From contig JAAONU010000061.1 in NCBI GenBank assembly GCA_012932295.1, positions 62,001-126,000 on the forward strand: 64,000 nt of DNA, given 5' to 3'. Under the pieces are notes generated by a model. That model saw only the letters and a list, made by a program, of their open reading frames with translations. It was not told the DNA's origin and did no database searches. The DNA comes from Cyclina sinensis (taxonomy: Eukaryota; Mollusca; Bivalvia; Venerida; Veneridae). The position numbers and the translations under genes were made by a program. Shown here in pieces: positions 14,901 to 29,900 of this stretch (position 1 is its first letter; each line of letters opens with the position of its first letter).

Positions 14901-17900
14901 CCCTATTGATTTTGGGGTCAAAGGTCAAGGTCACATGTATGTCAAAACAATTCAGACCAATAACTTGGCTACCAAATGGCATCGGGTTTTGTGGACTGTG
15001 AGACTTACATTTTAGATAACATGTATATTATTTGGTCACTAGGTCAAAAGTCAGTCACAATAATCTTGCCACATGACTAATTGGCTGCCGATAGGGGGCA
15101 TACATGTTTTACAAACATATCTTGTTATGCCCCCTCTTCAAAGAAGTGGGGGTATATTGCTTTGCATTTGTCTGTCTGTCGGTCGGTCCGTAGACCAAAT
15201 GGTTTCCGACCAATAACTAAAGAATGCTTTGGCCTAGGAACTTCAAACTTAGTAGGATGATTGTCCATCACCAGTAGATGACCCCTATTGATTTTGGGGT
15301 CAAGGGGTCAAAGGTCAAGGTCACATTGACCTTGTAGGTAGAAACGGTTTCCGACCAATAACTAAAGAACGCTTAGGCCTAGGAACTTCAAACTTGGTAG
15401 GATGATTTTCCATCACCAGTAGATGACCCCTATTGATTTTGGGGTCAAGGGGTCAAAGGTCAAGGTCACATTGACCTTGTAGGTAGAAACGGTTTCCGAC
15501 CAATAACTAGAGAACACTTTGACCTAGGTTCACCAAACTTGGTGTACTGGTTGGTCATCACTAGTAGATGATCCCTATTGATTTTGAGGTCATTAGGTCA
15601 AAGGTCAAGATCACAGGGACCTTCATCCTTAAAACGGTTTCCGATCAATAACTAGAGAAAGCTTTGACCTAGGTTCACCAAACTTGGTATGCTGGTTGGT
15701 CATCACCATTAGATGATCCCTGTTGATTTTGAGGTCATTAGGTCAAAGGTCAAGCTCACAGGGACCTTCATCCTAAAAACGGTTTCTGATCAATAACTAG
15801 AGAACGCTTTGACCTAGGTTCACCAAGCTTGGTGTACTGGTTGGTCATCACCAGTAGATGACCCCTATTGACTTTGAGGTCATTAGGTCAAAGGTCAAGA
15901 TCACAGAGACTTTCATCTCAAAAACAGTTTCCGATCAATAACTAGAGAACGCTTTGACCTAGGTTCACCAAAATTGGTATGCTGGTTGGTCATCACCAGT
16001 AGATGACTCCCTATTGATTTTGAGGTCATTAGATCAAAGGTCAAGCTCACAGAGACTTTGACTCTAAAAACGGTTTCTGATCAATAAGTAGAGAATGCTT
16101 TGACCTAGGTTCACCAAACTTGGTATGCTGGTTGGTCATGACCAGTAAATGATCCCTATTGATTTTGAGGTCATTAGGTCAAAGGTCAAGGCCACAGGGA
16201 CCTTGATCCTGAAAACAGTTTCTGATCAATAACTAGAGAACGCTTTGGCCCAACCACAAGCAATTAGGTGCTGCCGGGGGCATTTATGTTTTACAAACAT
16301 TTCTTGTTCACACAGCAGCAGTATCTCTTAAGCAGAGATAAATTGTAGAGGACATGGTTAGTCCATGAACCGCATAAAGCCAGGATTTATTTTTTAGCTT
16401 GACAAAATGCATCTTCATAAAGTTGATCGCCAGTTAACTGTAGCATAATCTGCTTCCAGTCATCAGTTTGCCAATTTGTATTTCTATGGACAAGTGAAGC
16501 ATGCGTAAACTTGATTTCTTACATTGATATGGACAATTACGGTGCAATCTAGATTGTGGAGCCAGATTGTAATTGGATTGTTTCTTCGATCAATATATTG
16601 TGATTGAGTGAGATATAATAACGACCAGACGTAGAGGCGGACACGACTGTTGCTGACATTTGACAAGTTTGAAGATTGTAATTGATTCTTTAATACATTT
16701 TTGAAGAACTAATCACATATTGAATGTTTCTAGGGGGAAAAAAAATCATAGGAGATGAAAAAAAGTCCTGTTAAGCCTTTTCTATTTGAAGTTATAATTC
16801 AAAAACAGTTCCAACTAAATTTTAAATGAAAAGTCCATTGTTACTCAGTCTAAACATGAAATAAGAGAAAAAATCCAGAACACTCTAAGTGTCATGGTGT
16901 TGGCCTGCAGAGTTGAATATCCATGTATCATATTGACTTAACAATAACTATTAACCATTAAAAAAAAAGACACTTGTAAAAATGGAGTGTTTAACTTTTC
17001 ATTATGTATGCAGCAGTAAAATTTTTGGCCTTACATGGGCTCAATATTGTTTTAGGTATTGCAAAGTGTTCAGTGGATACCAAGACTATATGAAACAGCA
17101 GTTGTTACACTGAACAAGCCAGAAGCAGCTTCCAGACTGCCTCTGTTCTGGAAATGGTTGTACGACAGGTTGTTCTGTGGTTGTTTGCAGAAATTGAGGT
17201 AAAAAAAGTACATTTCCCTCTTTTTAACTGACCTGGGGGCAAGATGCTCTCATCAGTTTTATGTGATGTGTCATTTTTGGTGAATGTGCAATTGGTCATC
17301 ATTTCTGCTTTAAAAATCATCCACATCTACACTCCCAAAAAGTTGATAAAATTTTATGAGATGTGCCTTATATTAAGCTCTACTAATCTACTAGAATAAT
17401 TCTATTTAATGCAGACCTCTGGTTTCTGTAGCAACAAGAAGAAAATTACCTTTAACATTCCTGGAACCATGAGACTTTGAGCCTTGTTTGGTTTATGTAG
17501 TACTGTCTAGTAAACCTTTACAATTATTAAAATCATGCCCCTGGAATTATTATTGGCCCTGACCCTCATGTCACTGTTACCTATTCATGTTTGACAGATG
17601 GCTTAGCCATGATGGCCCTCTTGTTTTTGGCATAGTTAGTTCTTTGATACATATTTTTTTGAAGTGGTGAATTTTCTACATTTTACTCTACTAAATTCTT
17701 TTTCATAAGCTTATGCCAGTCTTTATCAGTATTTGAGAAATGAAATGTTGGCTTATCTAGGGACTTGAAAAATGTTTTTAAATGTATAAGAATTCCTGGA
17801 TTATTATCCCCCATAATTAATTGTTGTTTTTAGGTTCCATGTTTTCCTGTTTGTCGGTCATAATTAATATATAAATTGTTATATTGTCTATTCTTCATAT

Positions 17901-20900
17901 TTTCACAGTGAAAGTCAAGATGTGTCAGCAGTTGTTACTATGCTGCAAGGGATTCTGGGTAAAGATAACAAGCAGTGGAAACAGTTCATCAAGTTCTGGA
18001 GGTCATGGGGTCATCCTACTCCCTTTCAGTGTGAAAATGAGGCTGAGTTGACAGTGAAAGCTCTTAGATTACTTAGATTGCTGGACTTGAGTAGTACACA
18101 GTCTGAATTGTTGAACAATGCTAAAGTGAGCATAATAACTAGCAGACGACACTTTCTTTTGGAATCTGGCAACTGTCTGCTAGATAATGCTGAAAGTGAA
18201 ACTCTTGCAATGAAAGGTAAAAAAAGAATTGAAAAAATATATGCTTGTTAATAAAAGGTAGGAAAACTGTGTAAGATTGTGATGCTTTTATTCAATAAGA
18301 TGGTTCTTCTGTTGAAGCAGTCCACTCCCTTTATTTGATAAAGATGAATGAATATTGGTAATAAAAATTTTGCCTACATTAAGAGCAGCTTAATGTAAAC
18401 TTGTTGACCAAGGGCAAAAATAAGGAATAGGCATAGAAATTTCTTGTAAATCATAATGTTAATTCATATGTTAAGTGTTAATGAAAATATTTGCTTTACA
18501 GAAAAAGCTGTGTGTGCATTACAAGGGGTGCTGAGGGAACATGGACTTCTAAACATGGAAGATATCGGTGATATGGAAACAGATGATGGATCTGTAATAG
18601 ACCAGTCAAGTGATTTTGGAAGACAGGAAGATCTACCATTGAACTTTGTCCAGTTATGGCCCTTGTTTGAGTACTCTTCAGTTTTGGAGAGCTGGAAAGT
18701 GTTTGGTAACCAGCTCAGGACTCTCCCTTGTGACCTTGGACTTCAGTCACTGGTTGACTACTCTGCAAATTTTACACCAGTGTCTACCACAGACATAAAC
18801 TTCCTGAAAAGGTTGCTATCAGCAGAAGAGGTGGGTATTAGATAAAATTATTTGATTTGTTACATCAACTTTGATAGTTAGATAAACTTTAGTGGATGTC
18901 ATAGTTTTAGTTATATGGCAAATTATATTTGTTTTATACACTGATGAAATATTCCGTGTGCATGTCCTGTTTCAAATGTCCCAGTCAGTGCATGGTAGCA
19001 TTTTTGAACATAATTCAGTTTGCACATAATTGCAGAAATGTCAGAGTTACTTATTAAATATAGGTAATTGTAACTGAATACTGCGTGCACATTAATTGCA
19101 TTTAATTCGACAATAATCATATTGATTCCTGTTGCCTAAACAAACACCATTCATTTGCAAATGTCTGATAACTGCCCCTTGGTTCAGGATCCTTGTTCTG
19201 GTAGTTTATTAAGACCTGATACCTTAAATAATAACCCTAACCAATGAGAAAATAAGTATCTACCAATCTACAATAATTACAAAAGATCTGAATGGAACGG
19301 TTATTGATTTGACTTGCAGAGAAAAGGGGAAGATGTACCTATTAATATATGTCAAATTAATCGAACAATAAAGGTTTATAAAAGAAAGAAAAACAATTGC
19401 TTAATATTAGATATTCATGGAAAAAAATGACACAAGAAAAGGTATTTAGAAGTTAGAAATCTGAAAAACACTAAATTGTCTTTCAATATACAAATGTATG
19501 TAGATTTCAGCTGTCCAGATTTAGGAAGAAAAACTAGTAAGATTTTTATTCGTATTTCATAGTCTGAGATGAATTGTAAGATCTGTATACTAGATTGTGA
19601 GCTAGTAAACTTCAGATGTTGAGAACATCGGTGTGACTTACAGTGTTTGTTCCTAGCAAATATCCTAGAGGAACTGACAAGTGTTTCTGTAGTATATTAT
19701 ATTTTTGTTCTGTTGCAATTTGTAAATGTATTTGTCTGGTTGCAGTAATTGATTTTTGATTGGTGAAGTGTCGAGAAATGTCTGTTGCAGATTGAATTAC
19801 CTGCAGTTGTCAGCCATCTTTTGTGCCGTATTAGTGCATCCTGTGCACTGAATAACACAGCATACTGGTTAGAATGGTCAGAAAAGGCTAGTCAAGCACA
19901 TGGTGATGGCTTTAGCTCCAAGAAGGTAGATTTTGTTGTTGTTGTGATATTTATATCATTTGTATCTCACCTGAGCAAACATATTCTAAGTGACAAATTT
20001 TCTAAGTGAAAAATATTCAAATTTGACCCCCCTCCAGGGATCATTTGAATTTTTAAAGACTTGGGTTAAGACTTGTGTTTCTTGTCAGTAACTACTAGAC
20101 TTAATATATTTGATGTGTAACATGGCCTAGTAGACCTCTTCAAAATTTGTTCAAATCTTTGCCCTGCCTCTAGAGTCATAAACTAGAAATAGCTATATTT
20201 TAGCTTTCCATCATAGAGCCTCTTTCTTAGATATTTTGAATACAGTGTATAGGTACTTTGCATGATTCTCTCCATTCATTGGGGTCAAGGTCTTTGATGC
20301 TAAAAATAGATTTTTTTTTCTCCCAATTGAGTCTTCATTTATTGATGGATATGTTTGGAATGTAGGTAGCTTGCAAGGACCTTTACTTTTGGGTGAGGTT
20401 TGGGGTCACTGGGATCAGTGTCAAGATCACCAAAGCTAAAAATAAATTTTTGTACCTTTCCCCATAGAGTCTTCATTTAATGACTGATATCCTAAATATT
20501 TGGATTGTAGTTAGCTTGCAAGTACCTTTACCTTTGGGTAAATAGATTTTTCTACTTTTTCTACTTTTTGTCATAGAGCCTTTATTTATTAACTGATATT
20601 ATGGATATTTTTATATAGACACTTTGTGTGAACTTTAACCATTAACTGGAGTCAAGGACACCAAAACTAAAAAAAGATTTTTCTACTTTACTTCATAGAG
20701 CCTTTATTTGTTGACCAGTATCTATTAAGATAGTTGACCCATGTAGGTTCCTTGCATGGGTCCCTTAAGCGGGATGTCAGATCACTAGGTCAAGGTCACC
20801 AAAATTAATAAAAGAATTTTTTCTACTTCCTGTCATAGAGCCTTTATTTGTTTGACTGATATTTTAGATATTTTCTATATAGACATCTTATATGAACCTA

Positions 20901-23900
20901 AACCATTAACTGGGGTCAAGATCACCCAGCCTTAAATAGAGATTTGTACTATTCCCCATAGAGTCATCATTTATTGACTGATATCTTAGATAATTGGTAT
21001 GTAGGTGGTTTGAAAGGACCTCTACCCTTGGATGAGGTTTTAGTGATACTGGTTCATTTTTGAGGTCACTAAGGCTAAAAATAAATTAGGAAATATTTTA
21101 AAACCTTATTGTCTGAAACCACATGGTCCAGAGTTCTGAAATTTGGCATGAAGCATTACCTTGTAGATCTGTACCAAAATTGTTCAAACTTTGCCCATGT
21201 GGTCATTTTTTGCTTCACACTAGGTTTGGGGATGCTGTCAGGTGTTTTTGGATTGACTTATATAGACATACTCTTTAACAACAGGGGTCACATGTTTGAC
21301 TTAAAAATATAAAAATACATTGCAAAGACAAATGGAAACCTTTGAAATTCTTTTTTCATGAAACAAATAGCTTATGGCTTTGGTATTGACATGCAGCATT
21401 TTGCAGTTCTTTCTCTGATTTTGATAATAAATCTATACATTGTGCACTTTTCATTTTAACAGTTATATGCATGTGAGTGGTTTAAGGCCATCAAGGGTTT
21501 TGTACAAAACTATCCTTTAATTCTTTGATGTAAGTTGTTCATTTTAAGTAAGGAAAACTGATAAACAAAAGAATAGAAGACCAATGAACTGTGTTACTGC
21601 ACTTTGTTTGAATAAATATTGGAAGAAGAAACAGAACAAAAACATGACTCAGTGGAATAATGTTTGTCCTGTTCAAAGAAATTATGAAGACTTAAAGTAG
21701 GATTATGATACCCCTGACTATTTTTGGACATGAATTCAAGTGCATCTGCAAAAAAAGGAATGCACAATCTTCAGCAGAAAGCCAATATAACATAATGTGT
21801 TTCTACCAAATCTTAAGAATGCATTGCTATTGAATACTTTCTTGGCAGCATTGTTATATTCTTCTGTTTCAGCTTAATGTACATCAGTCTGTCCTGTCTT
21901 TCATCCTGGGTACCTTATTGTCAAGAGCAGACTTCAGTGCTACCATTTCAACCTCCTCCAATGTGAAGATCAGTGCTCCACTGAAGAGTTATACAAGGGA
22001 GATCAGTCAGATGTCTCATATATCTAGACATATATGGACACATGTTAGCACCTACAGTGACAGCAGCAGACAACCTTTGTAAGAGTTTAGGAAAGTTCTG
22101 ATATTTCCTGTCTTTTTTTAACTTTAAATTAATGGAAAACAGAACAGCTTTTGTTACTTGTCCATCTTTCAAAGTTATATAAAGATTGGTTGGTTGTTAT
22201 TGGGGTTTAACGCCAGTTTAACAGCTATGGTCATATCTTGACGGTCAGTCCACCTAACCAGTGTTCCTGGGTATCCAACCAGCTTACTAACCAATTTCTC
22301 TGCAAGTGACCGACTACTTCCTTACTTGCTTCAGAGGTGAGGGACTAATGACCTATAGATCAATTATCATGGAGAAATTTTGCCCGCCCTGATGGGGATT
22401 GAACTGGGATTGTCAAGATTGACAGTCTGATGCTCTACCGATTGAGCTAGCTGCCGGCTATGTAAAGAATAACAGGTTCTTTGTTAACTCGGTGTTGAAT
22501 TCATTTTATAAGTATATGGTTAGTTGTTTATTGATATTCCTCTTACTTCTTGCACATCAGACTTAAGTTTCTTTGACAGTGGTTTCTTTATTACATTTTC
22601 AGAGCATTGGACAAGGCAACTCTTTGCAAGTCACTGATTCACACCTTGAAATCATTCAAGCCTTTTGTAGACACTGATCAGGATGCAGGCATCATCAAAA
22701 CATTGGATCTGCTTTCTAAGTCAGATATGATTTATAGTGATGTCGAAGTCATTGAAAAAGTGTTGCCAGAACTTTGTTCCAGGTTGGATGCATCATTTAG
22801 TGAACAGTTAAAGAATGTTGAACATAGTGTGAAGGAGGTAGTAAGAGATAGTTCACAGAGCCTTGATCTCCTAGGTGTGGCTTGGATCAGCTTAGCACAG
22901 TTCAGTATGAACTTACTGGCACCACAGGGGCCTGTAGATCCTGTAGAAAAAGTGGCAATAAAACTCCAGCTGCTGAAAGATGAGGTAAGAGATGCAAGCA
23001 TGTAGGTCTTTCACATTGTAGAATGTACATTAAGGTTTTTTATGTAAGTTGTTTCCTGTCCAAGAGTTTGTGGAAGAGGAAGTTCTTGCAGCAATGAATG
23101 CTGGGATAAACAACCTGCTTTTAACCTTTGACCTCAGATAACTAACCATGTGGAGCACATGTGACTCCTGGTCAGGTGATACTTATTTTAAGAAGTAGCT
23201 TTAACTATTTTTAGATGCTTAAATTATTTATAACAAGAGCTGGCAAGCCAAATAAACTTGGAATATAGTTAAAGTCTATATTCTGCTTTATTTAACAGAG
23301 GATTGATGTTCTTAACTACATGCTCTGAAACAGACTGTTTTATCATAAGTATGTTTCATAAAAATGAAGAAAAAATAAAACATGTTTTGGATGAAAACTT
23401 TCCATACACCACAGACTTTCTTGCCGACTGAAAAAAAAATCTAACTCATTAATTATTAGGGTAATTGAAATTGTGATTTTTACACTGAGAACCTTTGTGA
23501 TTAAGTGATAAAACAATGGTTTACATTACCAAGTTGTGTTATGAAGTAGTCTTTTTTCCCCAGTTGTTAGAGGTTGACACAGAGCTGGAGGTGTTATGCA
23601 TGCATCACCGAATGATAACTGGACAGGAACTGACTGAAGTGTCACCTAGACTGGTACATCCTCGTATACTGTACCTTATGAACCAGTCTGCAAAACTAAA
23701 AGGTGTAATAGAGGAACTGGAGAAACAAGTTGCTTACAGACCAACACCATCACAGGTTGGGTTATAATTGACTAGTAGTTACCATTGGTTGTGTCTCAAG
23801 TTTTATTTTTTCTGTTAACTTGTATTAATACACTGTACAAAGTTTCCCATTCAGGACTTAAACTACATATGGAACAATGCTAATTTAATGATCATGGATT

Positions 23901-26900
23901 TGCAACTACACAATACACTGGCTAAGTACTGAAAAGAAAAATGTTCAGATAACTTTACACAGCTACAGTAGAAACCCAGTATTACGGCCACCAGAGGTGG
24001 CAAGTTGGTCTTTATTGCAGTTTGACCAGGTTTTCTTTTTCCAAGATCTAAAAACAGAGACTTCAGTCAGTACTTCTGTTTTTCCAATGCCCAGTGCCCG
24101 TATATCAGATTCAGTATATGTGAAATATGGCTGTAAATGGTAACTAGTTCACCAGTTCTGTAGAATAAACACCATTAAACTCTTTCCAATCAAAACATTA
24201 CAAGAAGCAGTGGATGGCTTTTGACATTGCACTAGAACATACACGTACTTCATCTAGTTTGAACTATTATGTAAAATTATTTGCACAAATAAAAAATGTT
24301 TTATCTCATGGAATGTGCCACTTTAAAATGTATACACCTTAAATGCCCTTTAAATTCTGTTATTTTGATGGTACCACATGTAAAAGTAAACAAAATTGAT
24401 TCATGTGAACAGTTTTATTTCGTTGTTGTAGTACAATCAGCTAGTGACAGATATCAAGAATTATGTGATCAGTGTGGCATCTTTGGAAAATGTGAAGAAA
24501 CTGGTGGATAAACTTAAAGGTCATATGACCAGACCATCCAAGAACATGGCTGTCCTACAGGAAGTGGAATTGTGGGAAAGGTCACAGGAGAAGTTCATAG
24601 AGATGATAGAAACTGAGTACCCATTGTACAGAGATATAACAAAACCATTCCTGACTGGTGTTCACCAGGTGAGTTAACATAGTTGAATTAAAAAGCTTGT
24701 CTAATTCCTTTTTTTTTTAGCTCACCTGAGCTGGCTCAGGGTGAGCTATTAGGATCGATGAATGTCCGTCGTCCGTCGTCTGTCGTCCGTCGTCCGTTCA
24801 CATTTAGTTCGTTAACACTCTACTGGTCACATTTTTGCTCCAATTGTCACGAAACTTGGTCAGGATGTTTTTCCCAGTAATTACTCGGACGAGTTCGAAT
24901 ATGGGTCATATGGGATCAAAAACTAGGTCAAGGAGCCCAAAAATAGAAAAATCTTGTTAACACTCTAGAGGTAATGTTTTTTGCCCAAATAATCTGGAAA
25001 TTTGTCATAAAGGTTGCTTCTATGATTTCTAGCTCAAGTTCACATATGGGTCATCTGGTGTCAAAAACTAGGTCACAGAGCCCAAAAATAGAACATTCTT
25101 GTTAACACTCTAGAGGCTACATTTTCAGCCCAAATAATCTGGAAATTTGTCAGAAAGGTTGTTTCCATGATTTCTAGCTCAAGTTCGAATATGGGTCATC
25201 TGGGGTCAAAAACTAGGTCACAGAGCCCAAATATGGAAAAACCTTGTTAACACTGAAGAGGTAACATTTTCAGCCCATATATCCTTGTAATATGTCAGAA
25301 AGGTTATTTGGATTATTTCTAGCTCAGGTTGGAATATGGGTCATGTGGGCTCCAAAACTAGGTCACTGAGACGAAATATGGAAAAACCTTTTTATCACTC
25401 TAGAGGTAACATTTTCAGCCAAAATATCCTGGAAATATGTCAGAAAGGTTGTTTTGATGATTTCTAGCTCAAGTTTGAATATGGGTCATGTGGGGTCAAA
25501 AACTAGGTCACACAGCCCAAATATGGTAAAACCTTGTTAACACTCTAGAGGCTACATTTTTAGCCCAAATTTTCTGAAAAACTGTCAGAAAGCTTGTTAA
25601 GATGATTTCTAGCTCAAGTTGGAATATGGGTCATGTGGGCTCCAAAACTAGGTCACACAGCCTGTATATGGAAAAACCTTGTTAACACTCTAGAGGTAAC
25701 ATTTTCAGCCCAAATATCCTGGAAATATGTCAGAAAGGTTGTTTCCATGATTTCTAGCTCAAGTTCGAATATGGGTCATCTGGGGTCAAAAACTAGGTCA
25801 CACAGCCTGAATATGGAAAAACCTTGTTAACACTCTAGAGGTAACATTTTCAGCCCAAATATCCTGGAAATATGTCAGAAAGGTTGTATCAATGATTTCT
25901 AGCCCAAGTGTGAATATGGGTCATCTGGGGTCAAAAACTAGGTCACAGAGCTTGAATTTGGAAAAACCTTGTTTACACTCTACAGGTAACATTTTCAGCC
26001 CAAATATTCTGGAATAATGTCAGAAAGGTTATTTCGATGGTTTCTAGGTAAAGTTCAAATATGGGTCATCTGGGGTAAAAAACTAGGTCACAGAGCCCAA
26101 AAATAGAAATATCTTGTTAAGGCTCTAGAGGCTACTGTTTCAGCCCAAATATCCTTGAGATATGTCAGGAAGGTTGTTTTGATGATTTCTAGCTCAGTTT
26201 TGAATATGGGTCATGTGGGTTCAAAAACTAGGTCACACAGCCCAAATATGGTAAAACCTTGTTAACACTCTAGAGGTAACATTTTTAGCCCAAATTTCCT
26301 GAAAAACTGTCAGAAAGCTTGTTAAGATGATTTCTAGCTCAAGTTGGAATATGGGTCATGTGGGCTCCAAAACTAGGTCACACAGCCTGTATATGGAAAA
26401 ACCTTGTTAACACTCTAGAGGTAACATTTTCAGCCCAAATATCCATGAAATATGTCAGATAGGTTGTTTCGATGATTTCTAGGTCAAGTTCGAATATGGG
26501 TCATCTGGGTCAAAAACTAGGTCACACAGCCTGAATATGGAAAAATCTTGTTAACACTCTAGAGGTAACATTTTCAGCCCAAATATCCTGGAAATATGTC
26601 AGAAAGGTTGTATCAATGATTTCTAGCCCAATGTTGAATATGGGTCATCTGGGGTCAAAAACTAGGTCACAGAGCTTAAATTTGGAAAAACCTTGTTTAC
26701 ACTCTACAGGTAACATTTTCAGCCCAAATATTCTGGAAATATGTCAGAAAAGTTATTTTGATGGTTTCTAGGTCAGGTTCGATTATGGGTCACCTGGGGT
26801 AAAAAACTAGGTCACAGAGCCCAAAAATAGAAATATCTTGTTAAGGCTCTAGAGGCTACTGTTTCAGTCCAAATATCCTGGCAGTTTGTCAGAAAGCTTG

Positions 26901-29900
26901 TTTGGTTGTTCACATTATTAGATTAGGTTAAAGGTCACGGAGGCTAAAAATAGATTTATCTACTGTACCTCATAAAGCCTTCATTTATAGACCAATATCT
27001 TTGATATTCAGTATATAGGTTCCTTGCATGGACCTCTACCCATGGGTAGGGTTTGAGGTCACTGGGTCGAGGTCAAGGTCACCATAGCTTATAATAGATA
27101 TTTCTACTTTCTGTCATAGAGCCTTTATTTATTGACTGATATTTTACATATTTGGTTTGAAGGCACTTAGATATTTTCAATTAAAAAATGAAATACTGCT
27201 TAACAGCAAACCTACAGCCAAAGTACTCAGGTGAGCGATCCAGGGCCATCATGGCCCTCTTGTTTAAAATGCGGTCTTATCAACTTTAATAAGAATGAGG
27301 CAAAGAAAGTATTTGATGGTTTATTGTGAACATGGAGTATTTGTTCACTTTAAGCAAGTGCAGTCCAAAAACATGATTCTTTTAATCAGCGACCGTCTTG
27401 ATCATTCTTTAGAAGAACTCAATTTTTCAGTTGTATCACATCTTTTGTTACAAGCAAAAAGAACTATTGGGATTGAAAAATGTTTTCATAGTACAGATAG
27501 TTTGTTCTGTCACAATTTACTTGATCGCATTGGGGTTATAATACGTTTTCAGATAAGGAATAAAACCCATTCATCATTCATTTCATTAATGCTTCATTTT
27601 AAATGCTTTTATTTTTAGATGGTGCATGGTATGAATGTATTGTCACATTCAGTAAAACAGAATCTAAGGCTTACAAATCTTTGCAAAGGTTTAGATGTAC
27701 AGGTAAGTGAGTTGTTAATACGTAAGTTTGGAAATTCCAGCAGGTTTTTTTTAGCTTTTATTCACTTCTGTGCAGGCATCTTCTTTAGGTAAAGCTTTAT
27801 CATAGTAAGTCAGTTACTCCAGTTGCAGGATTATCATATATGTTTTAAATGATATTAAAAGAAGAAAGTAGAATTTAAAGCAGTTATAGTCAGTTGGTAT
27901 TTGCTTCAACCATCTGACTGCTAATGTGACAGTAGTATGCAAATACAGCACACAATCTATGTTTCCATTTCTGTCGTAATTTCAGACAAGCAAAAGCTGT
28001 TTGGAGAAACTTGTAATTTCTGTTGGCAAATTCCCAACATTGTCATGGCATCAGACTTCATGCCATGACCTAGCTAAGACCTTGACCTCTGATGCCAGCC
28101 TTAGTTTGATCAAAACATTTCTCCATGATACGTATTCAGAGGAAATGGACCTTACACAAGTAGCAACAGATAGGTAAACACACATGAAAGCATTTTTAGC
28201 CTCTGGAAAACTGGTTTTCTGTTTTAAGCTGTTTAATTAGATTGAAAGATTTTATTTCAGCTTAAATTTAGAATTTGTCTAGTTTCTTGAGAGATGATAT
28301 TTGATAAGTTAGTTTATAATGTACCTGAAAAGGCTTAAGGTTAATCAGTCTAATCAATATCATGATCCTGTAAATACAGCTCTTTAAACAATTTTATAAA
28401 GACTTGGTTACAACTGTTTAACTTGAAACATAGCTAAAAAATCTTTTTCAGTGTTCTCTCAAGTTGTTTGTTTCATGTGCACAATGCTGCCAGAGTCAGG
28501 AAAGAATTAACCCCTGACCTTGTTATGACCTTGACCCAAATTCTTGAGATGTATGTGTTGTCATGGCAACAAGCAGAAGAGGAAAGGAAGTTAAAAGAGG
28601 AAGAGGAATCAAGTCTGTATCGCTACAAGTCACAGGTACACGGTGATGAAAGAAGTGAAGAGGAACAACTTGAAGCAGAGTTCCAGGAAAATTTTCCCAA
28701 GTTTACCCAGGTGAATATTGTAGCACAAAATTTGACAAGCTGAAATACTTAGAAATTTAAATATATATAGGAAGACGGGAAAATTATGTTCTTGCTGTCT
28801 ATTTGAAAGTGGAATACTTACATGTAGTTTAACTTACTGGTCAGAATTGAAAGATTGTTTTCATTAAATGTGTTGTCCTCTTCAGAAATAATGGCAGTCA
28901 TATGGGTGCATAACTTTTGTAGCATATGTAGTGAATTTTAAGTAACCATAATAACTTTTCACAAAATATATTCTATTAATGATACTCTTTTAAGATAATG
29001 TAATCAAAGTAACACTTTAACTTTCAGGAATTTGCAGATCTTGTTGGACCAAAGTCTTTTGAAGACTCTGCAGTTCCTATGGAAGAGAGCTCAGACAGAG
29101 ATGTAATGGAAGGTTCATCTCTTAAAGTGTCAAGTGTCCAGATGACTCAGATCTGCCAAGTGCATCAGAAGCTTTACAAGCAGCTTGTGAACACAGATTG
29201 GTACAAGCCAGTGACAACACAGTCATTACAGTTACATGATTGGATCAGACCCATTCTTTCAAGTTATACAGCTGCCTCAGTTCTGACTAAACACTTGACT
29301 GATGCTTTAAGTAAGGCTTGTTCCCTCCCATGGTTTTAAGTCCTGCAAATAATTTGTCCAACAGATGACATACTGTTGATAGAAAAACTATTCAGAACAG
29401 AGATACTTGTCGATTTTTAAAGATTTTTTAAAAATCAGTTTGCTGAAGCTGTCATCTTGGTTATAAAGCCCTTTTCCTTCATTTTAGTTTAACATATGGA
29501 CTCTTAAGTACAAGCACAGAAGTTCCCCTATAGAAGATTACGTTATGGATCTAGCCCTATGTTGAATGTTCAGCTTCATGTACAACTTGTATTGACATTT
29601 TGTGATTACATTTTTGTTGGTATGGATAAAGAAAATCTAAATCTCTGTGTCTGTATTTCAGGTAGCAGTGTAGACAGTCAGGTTCTTGGTGGACATCTAG
29701 TGGTGTCAGCTGTACAACAGTTTTATATCTTACAGGCAAGACAGCAGGTCAGTATCACATGTTTAAAGATTGTTTTAAAGAGTTATTTGTAATTTTAGGC
29801 TGGAACATTCTTTGAGCTGAAGGTTAGTTGGTTTTGAATTCTTGTGTCTGCTCAGGTATATTAACTTAGTCATAGCAGTATAGGTAGAGAACAGCTGGGT

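Noticed and set aside
14668..14982. 104-codon minus-strand frame with repeated FDPKINRGHLL
   Set aside because: It is a translation of the tandem repeat units, open by periodicity, not a gene.
22380..22453. Functional tRNA gene on the minus strand
   Set aside because: A and B boxes are present, but it continues into a SINE body and tail, and the acceptor stem is not convincing.
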